Origin: Caprella mutica
Taxonomy: Eukaryota; Arthropoda; Malacostraca; Amphipoda; Caprellidae
Assembly: GCA_947561585.1 (NCBI GenBank)
Contig: CANNZV010000126.1
Location: 204,091-268,090 of the forward strand
Length of the DNA stretch: 64,000 nucleotides
Reading direction: 5' to 3'
Below are positions 58,961 through 64,000 of the stretch, piece by piece (position 1 is the first letter of the stretch; each line of letters starts with the position of its first letter). The notes under the pieces were generated by a model that worked only from the letters and a program-made list of their open reading frames with translations, did not search any database and had not been told where the DNA came from. The translations under genes and the position numbers were made by a program.

Positions 58961-60257
58961 CAGGGTGGGGCGTAAGTTTGGAAGCAATTTTTCAAACATT
59001 AATATAATTCTTAAAAATAAGTTCTTAAGTAGGTGATAGGGTTTGAACTATAGTAGAGACACTACATTATGACGTGGCAGTGTTATTTTTTACAAAAATT
59101 AAGTCAATTCAAAAATGTCAGACAAAAGAGAAGCCATTATTGCTCTACACCGTGCCGGGAAGTCAGATTCCGTCATTTCAAAGACTCTCTCAGTAGCGAG
59201 ATCGACTGTTTGGAAGTGTGTGAAGCGTTTTAATGAGAGAGGAGACTTGACTGATCGTCCAAGAAGTGGTAGACCACGCTCACAACGCATCAAACAACTG
59301 ATAAAATGTGCCCGAGAGAAGATCAGGAGAAACCCGAAAAGGTCAATACGAATGTTAGCCAAAACAGCTAATGTGAGTCCCAGAACAATGAGAAGAGATG
59401 TCAAAGAAGACCTAAAGATGTCCTCTTTCACCCTCCAAAAGAGACAGACTCTGTCAGAAGCTGTAAAGAAAAAGAGATTGGAGAGAAGCAAAGCACTTCT
59501 GATAGAATTGAAGTCTGGCACGGCTGGTGAAATTGTTTGGTCTGACGAAAAAAATTTCACAGTGGAAATGGCTCACAACCGGAGGAATGACAGAATAATT
59601 GGTAAAAGTGCAAAAGACATCCCATACAACCAAAAAACTGTTCACAGAACCATGAAACCTGCTTCAGTAATGGTCTGGGCCGCCGTTTCAGAAACTTGGA
59701 GATCTCCTTTAATTTTTGTGGAACAAGGTGCCAAAATCAATGCTAAATGTTATATTGAGAATATTTTGACGCCAATGTTGGAGTCAGCTAAGGATCACTT
59801 CGGTAATGACACTCTATGGACATTTCAGCAAGACGGCGCGACTTCACATACTGCAAATGTCACTCAAAACTGGTGCCATGACCATCTTCCACGGTTTTGG
59901 TCCAAAGAAATGTGGGCTCCCTGCTCCCCAGATGTTAATCCTATGGACTTTTCGGTATGGTCCATTCTTGAATCAAAGGCCTGTGGTAAATTCCATCGCA
60001 GTGTGGATGATTTAAAGCGTTCGCTCCAGAGATATTGGAAGGAAATTTCACAAGAACAGTTGCGTGCCGCAGTAGGAGGAGTTCGGAGGAGATTTGAGGC
60101 TGTTATTAAAAACAAGGGGGGACATTTTGAATAAATTTATGATTTTTGAACTCTTAAAACCCTTATGTAATAATACATAACTGTAAATTATTAAATATAT
60201 TTTTCGTTGGATTATAATATGTACTTTCATTTGCTTCCAAACTTACGCCCCACCCTG
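58961..60257 (+). mobile_element. Complete Tc1/mariner-superfamily element, DD37D
   Basis: Perfect 27-bp inverted ends (CAGGGTGGGGCGTAAG... at 58961-58987 and its complement at 60231-60257) are flanked by TA duplications (58959-58960 and 60258-60259). The 1297-bp element encodes one uninterrupted transposase. Identical ends and an open frame indicate a recent arrival, possibly an active copy. Confidence 0.95.
59115..60134 (+). CDS. Mariner-superfamily transposase (DD37D), intact
   Basis: A 339-aa single-exon protein that would bind its element's terminal repeats and catalyse cut-and-paste transposition into TA. Residues 1-42 form a first helix-turn-helix (REAIIALHRAG ... ARSTVWKCVKRF). SGRPRS (51-56) is the GRPR-like linker. 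Residues 71-100 form a second helix-turn-helix (SIRMLAKTANVSPRTMRRD). The DDE/D catalytic residues are Asp144 (VWSDEKNF), Asp240 (FQQDGATSHTA) and Asp278 (CSPDVNPMDFSVW). There are 37 residues between the last two, giving DD37D, the signature usually assigned to the maT clade. The length is normal for the superfamily and no stop or frameshift is present. The ATG lies 128 bp inside the left terminal repeat. The start is the first in-frame ATG. Clade assignment rests on spacing only. Confidence 0.95.
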   Translation: MSDKREAIIALHRAGKSDSVISKTLSVARSTVWKCVKRFNERGDLTDRPRSGRPRSQRIKQLIKCAREKIRRNPKRSIRMLAKTANVSPRTMRRDVKEDLKMSSFTLQKRQTLSEAVKKKRLERSKALLIELKSGTAGEIVWSDEKNFTVEMAHNRRNDRIIGKSAKDIPYNQKTVHRTMKPASVMVWAAVSETWRSPLIFVEQGAKINAKCYIENILTPMLESAKDHFGNDTLWTFQQDGATSHTANVTQNWCHDHLPRFWSKEMWAPCSPDVNPMDFSVWSILESKACGKFHRSVDDLKRSLQRYWKEISQEQLRAAVGGVRRRFEAVIKNKGGHFE

Positions 60258-60308
60258 TATCTTGAGTTATACCATATGTGCTACAAAAAGTGTACTCTAG
60301 TTTGAAAT

Positions 60309-60524
60309 TAAATAAGCTTTACTGTAAATAAAAATCTATTGATGCAGTAGTCCCTATCTCTTATAAAAGGTTTAATTAATTCATTAATATGCTTGCAAAT
60401 AATTCTAGTGAATATTTTTCTAACTAGAATTTCAAGCATAATAATGAATAAAAAATATATAACCATGTATTAAAGGAAGGGATTACTGCATCAATAGATT
60501 TTTATTAATAGCAAAGCTTATTTA
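60309..60524. mobile_element. Hairpin MITE, about 216 bp
   Basis: AAATAAGCTTT and TAAAAATCTATTGATGCAGTA on the left recur inverted on the right (TACTGCATCAATAGATTTTTA ... AAAGCTTATTT). An inner pair (CTTGCAAATAATTCTAGT and its complement) extends the stem. No ORF. Confidence 0.75.
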
Positions 60525-60529
60525 AATTT

Positions 60530-61620
60530 ATATTGAGTATATTTTTTGTGGGACATGCTGTATTTATATATTCAGCTATGAGGTATGATATTTTGTGGTT
60601 AGTAGCTTTGTGTTTATCACCTCTTCATTTCCCTCTTCCATCTGTGAGTGCAGCCAACGGTGTTAGGTTTCCCTTTCCGTCCTATTCTATAGTAAGATGT
60701 GCTAGTAGTAGCTTTCATGCATACATGAGCTTAATCATCGTATTTCATTGTAGATTAAAATGTAAATGTTCAAAATACAGAGTTACTATTTATTCATATA
60801 TAATATAGTTAATATCTTGTACCAATTCCCTTTCATTTTCGAGAACGAGAGTTTGTAAAATGGCGGAGACTGAAAGTTGTTTTTGTGCGTGTTGGACTAC
60901 TGTTTCTTTGTCACTTCATTACGACAGATGACCTCTTCTAGCCATACCCTGTGTGTTTGGTGTGTTTGTTGCCTCAGTTCCTACCCTCTGCCTCAGTGTG
61001 CCCCGTCCCTTTAAGGTGGTAGGTGTCGGTGCTAGCCTCTCTTGCATGCCCCTCACACGTTCTCAGTCTCGGCAATAAGTTCTGATATCATGTGTCCAGT
61101 CTTTGAGCTTTGTCACTACCTACCATTGTCATTACGTCAGTCTTGTGTTTGTGTTGGATTGAGTCAGTGCCTTGCTATATTGTAGCTATAGTGTGGGTGT
61201 ATCTCTACGAGACCTGGTGGTGATATTTCTACGAGACCTGGTGGTGATATATCTACCAGAGCTGGTGGCAATATCTGACAGGAAATGGTCTGGAAATGAA
61301 GCATTGGCTGCCGTTAGATGCGACATCTTTCTGCTCACAATATTCCGATATTATGTCTGCCATCACTCTAGTCTATTAATCTCAAGTAGATAATGTTACT
61401 GGGAAGTAATTAACGCAATAAATTAGCTCATCTTACTCAACAAGAGCGGTAAACTTCTAATGTTTATTTTTTTATTCTACAGGCTATAATATTCGTAGAC
61501 TATTTTTACTACTCATCATCTCCTTCTTTTGACACCTCTGTAACATATAATGGGTTTTACTAAGTGTTCTAAAAATCTCAAATTTTACTTGCCTTCCCTT
61601 TTATAATTAGCTGCATAAGC
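60530..61620. other. GC-richer stretch, possible 5' region of a gene
   Basis: From about 60830 to 61370 the sequence is much less AT-rich than its surroundings. It contains AAAATGGCGGAG (60858), followed by only 25 codons, and a 24-bp unit (TCTACGAGACCTGGTGGTGA) repeated three times at 61203-61275. It could be a promoter with a 5' UTR of a gene beyond the window, but no coding exon was recognised. Confidence 0.35.
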
Positions 61621-61625
61621 ATACA

Positions 61626-62704
61626 GAATGATAGATTGCAGGAATTACTCATCTTGTACAGAATGATAGATTGCAGGAATTACTCATCTTGTACAGAATG
61701 ATAGATTGCAGGAATTACTCATCTTGTACAGAATGATAGATTGCAGGTATTACTTATCTTGTACAGAATGATAGATTGCAGGAATTACTCATCTTGTACA
61801 GAATGATAGATTGCAGGTATTACTCATCTTGTACAGAATGATAGATTGCAGGAATTACTCATCTTGTACAGAATGATAGATTGCAGGAATTACTCATCTT
61901 GTACAGAATGATAGATTGCAGGTATTACTCATCTTGTACAGAATGATAGATTGCAGGTATTACTCATCTTGTACAGAATGATAGATTGCAGGTATTACTC
62001 ATCTTGTACAGAATGATAGATTGCAGGAATTACTCATCTTGTACAGAATGATAGATTGCAGGAATTACTCATCTTGTACAGAATGATAGATTGCAGGAAT
62101 TACTCATCTTGTACAGAATGATAGATTGCAGGTATTACTCATCTTGTACAGAATGATAGATTGCAGGAATTACTCATCTTGTACAGAATGATAGATTGCA
62201 GGAATTACTCATCTTGTACAGAATGATAGATTGCAGGTATTACTCATCTTGTACAGAATGATAGATTGCAGGTATTACTCATCTTGTACAGAATGATAGA
62301 TTGCAGGTATTACTCATCTTGTACAGAATGATAGATTGCAGGAATTACTCATATTGTACAGAATGATAGATTGCAGGTATTACTCATCTTGTACAGAATG
62401 ATAGATTGCAGGAATTACTCATCTTGTGCAGAATGATAGATTGCAGGAATTACTCATCTTGTACAGAATGATAGATTGCAGGTATTACTCATCTTGTACA
62501 GAATGATAGATTGCAGGAATTACTCATCTTGTGCAGAATGATAGATTGCAGGTATTACTCATCTTGTGCAAAATGATAGATTGCAGTAATTACTCATCTT
62601 GTACAGAATGATAGTTTGCAGGTATTACTCATCTTGTACAGAATGATAGATTGCAGTAATTACTCATCTTGTACAGAATGATAGTTTGCAGGTATTACTC
62701 ATCT
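61626..62704. repeat. 35-bp minisatellite array
   Basis: About 31 copies of a 35-bp unit (GAATGATAGATTGCAGGAAT then TACTCATCTTGTACA). The main variation is a single A/T switch (CAGGAAT versus CAGGTAT); rarer changes (GTGCAG, CAGTAAT, TAGTTTGCAG) cluster near the right end. No coding potential. Confidence 0.97.
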
Positions 62705-62710
62705 GGGCGA

Positions 62711-63190
62711 AATAATCTGGACGTTCTCTCACACTATTTTTAGCGCGATCCTTTAAGAGAATTCTATTTTGAATTCCTAAGCCTCTTTAGTACCTCTAAT
62801 ATATTGTCCTTGAGGATAAAGCTGATGTGCAACTGCTAAAATGAGCTCAGTGCTGCCTTCCTTCGCTCTTTTTAATTTAATGTCTGTAGCTGTATTAGAG
62901 TGCTACTTCTATGTTTAAGTTAGAAGGTTTAGAGGATACAACTCAGTTCTAGATTATTTGACTATACGTTTTTAAGTCTTTATTATTTCGCTAATGTATC
63001 TATTTTAACCCTTCGACTAATTTGAATCATTTCACAATATACTTAAACTACATTTATACATTAGCTCTAAATGACCCAGTCTCCAATTTGTTCTCACTTT
63101 ACCTTTGATAGCATAGTGTATCTTTACCCTGCTAAGTAACTAAGAAATAAAGTGCTACACTTTTATCAGCTCTGTTATGACCTCAATGTG
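62711..63190. other. Non-coding stretch
   Basis: Nothing recognised between the two arrays. Confidence 0.5.
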
Positions 63191-63194
63191 GCCT

Positions 63195-63895
63195 AGAGGT
63201 CACCTCTTTGCTTCTTCTATTTCTCACCTCTAAAGCCTCTTTGCTTCTTCTATTTCTCACCTCTAAAGCCTCTTTGCTTCTTTTATTTCTCACCTCTAAA
63301 GCCTCTTTGCTTTTATTTAACACCTCTAAATCCTTTATATCTCGCCTCTAATTCCTCTTTATCTCGCCTCTAAATCCTCTATGTCTCTGTTCTAAATCCT
63401 CTATATCTCGCCTCTGAATCCTCTATCTCTCGCCTCTAAATCCTCTATCTCTCGCCTCTAAATCATCTATCTCTCGCCTCTAAATCCTCTATCTCCTGCC
63501 TCTAAATCCTCTATCTCTCACCTCTAAATCCTCTATCTCTCACCTCTAAATCCTCTATGTCTCACCTCTAAATCCTTTATCTCTCGCCTCTAAATCCTCT
63601 ATATCATGCCTCTAAATCCTCTATATCATGCCTCTAAATCCTCTATATCATGCCTCTGATCCTCTGTATCATGCATCTAAATCCTCTATATCATGCCTCT
63701 AAATCCTCTATAACTCGCCTCTAAATCCTCTATCTCTCACCTCTAAATCCCCTATATCTCGCCTCTAAATCCCCTATCTCTCGCCTCTAAATCCCCTATA
63801 TCTTGCCTCTAAATCCCCTATCTCCTGCCTCTAAATCCCCTATCTCTCGCCTCTAAATCCCCTATATCTCGCCTCTAAATCCCCTATGTCTCGCC
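63195..63895. repeat. Pyrimidine-rich tandem array, about 22-33 bp units
   Basis: It begins with 33-bp CCTCTTTGCTTCTTCTATTT-type units (63215-63320). It then becomes about 25 copies of CCTCTAAATCCTCTATCTCTCG with block-wise variants (ATATCATG, then CCCC versus CCTC). The plus strand is almost purine-free apart from A, a strong strand asymmetry. Confidence 0.93.
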
Positions 63896-64000
63896 TCCCA
63901 AGCTCTGAGACGTATCACTCTCATTCTTAGATTACATTATCTGGATCGAGTTGAGTAGTTCCTTTAATAGTTAGCATGCTTAGCTTACTGCATTTCTTTA

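Noticed and set aside
59099..59560. 153-codon minus-strand frame
   Set aside because: It is the antisense shadow of the intact transposase gene.

Overview
The window is AT-rich eukaryotic DNA with GT-AG introns, many transposable elements and long tandem arrays. An ecdysteroid-kinase-like (EcKinase/CHK) gene, Tc1/mariner, pogo-like, hAT-like and Helitron copies, and PIF-like MITEs point to an arthropod, most likely an insect. The species cannot be fixed from the sequence alone. Host coding density is very low: two spliced host genes were recovered, both on the minus strand, plus one intact transposase.

Host genes. (1) An EcKinase/CHK-kinase-like gene (16251-19600, minus, three exons, about 421 aa). 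Its first intron is packed with a foldback element and two MITEs. (2) A complete UCH-L3-type ubiquitin C-terminal hydrolase (25651-35317, minus, eight coding exons, 229 aa). It has all four catalytic residues and a 12-nt microexon, and it was assembled here from exons too short to stand out as ORFs. Its first intron (about 5 kb) holds a 14-bp minisatellite and a cluster of short inverted-terminal elements.

Layout. 1-2337: satellite of about 31 bp with a palindromic unit and a 681-bp higher-order duplication. 5.66-7.16 kb: 19-bp array. 9.3-15.3 kb: nested TIR elements (long-TIR element, GGGCCCAATT-arm element split by a hAT-like element, foldback MITEs, pogo-like MITEs). 16.2-19.6 kb: kinase gene. 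19.8-23.15 kb: pogo-like element split by a retroposed insert, then a hAT-like element. 23.5-24.6 kb: 33-bp array with a 4-3-2-1-0 staircase. 25.6-35.3 kb: UCH gene. 35.7-36.5 kb: a 286-bp module (copied at 46.2 kb) and a GC-rich array. 36.8-43.5 kb: MITEs, two decayed mariners in a large inverted repeat, and a Helitron-type element. 45.0-49.9 kb: a 2.56-kb TIR element abutting a giant nested palindrome whose centre is a 21-bp array. 50.1-52.25 kb: short elements and a 5' LTR-retrotransposon remnant. 52.25-53.76 kb: a 1.5-kb foldback. 55-58.2 kb: MITEs and a second Helitron-type element. 58.96-60.26 kb: an intact mariner-type element (DD37D). 61.6-63.9 kb: two more tandem arrays.

The genes do not form a pathway with each other. 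The story is two small host genes embedded in, and with introns expanded by, several generations of nested DNA transposons and inverted-repeat elements. The most unusual points are the modular CCAGTCTG-ended element family, the promoter-like module shared between the UCH upstream region and a transposon-like element, the staircase array and the nested palindrome.
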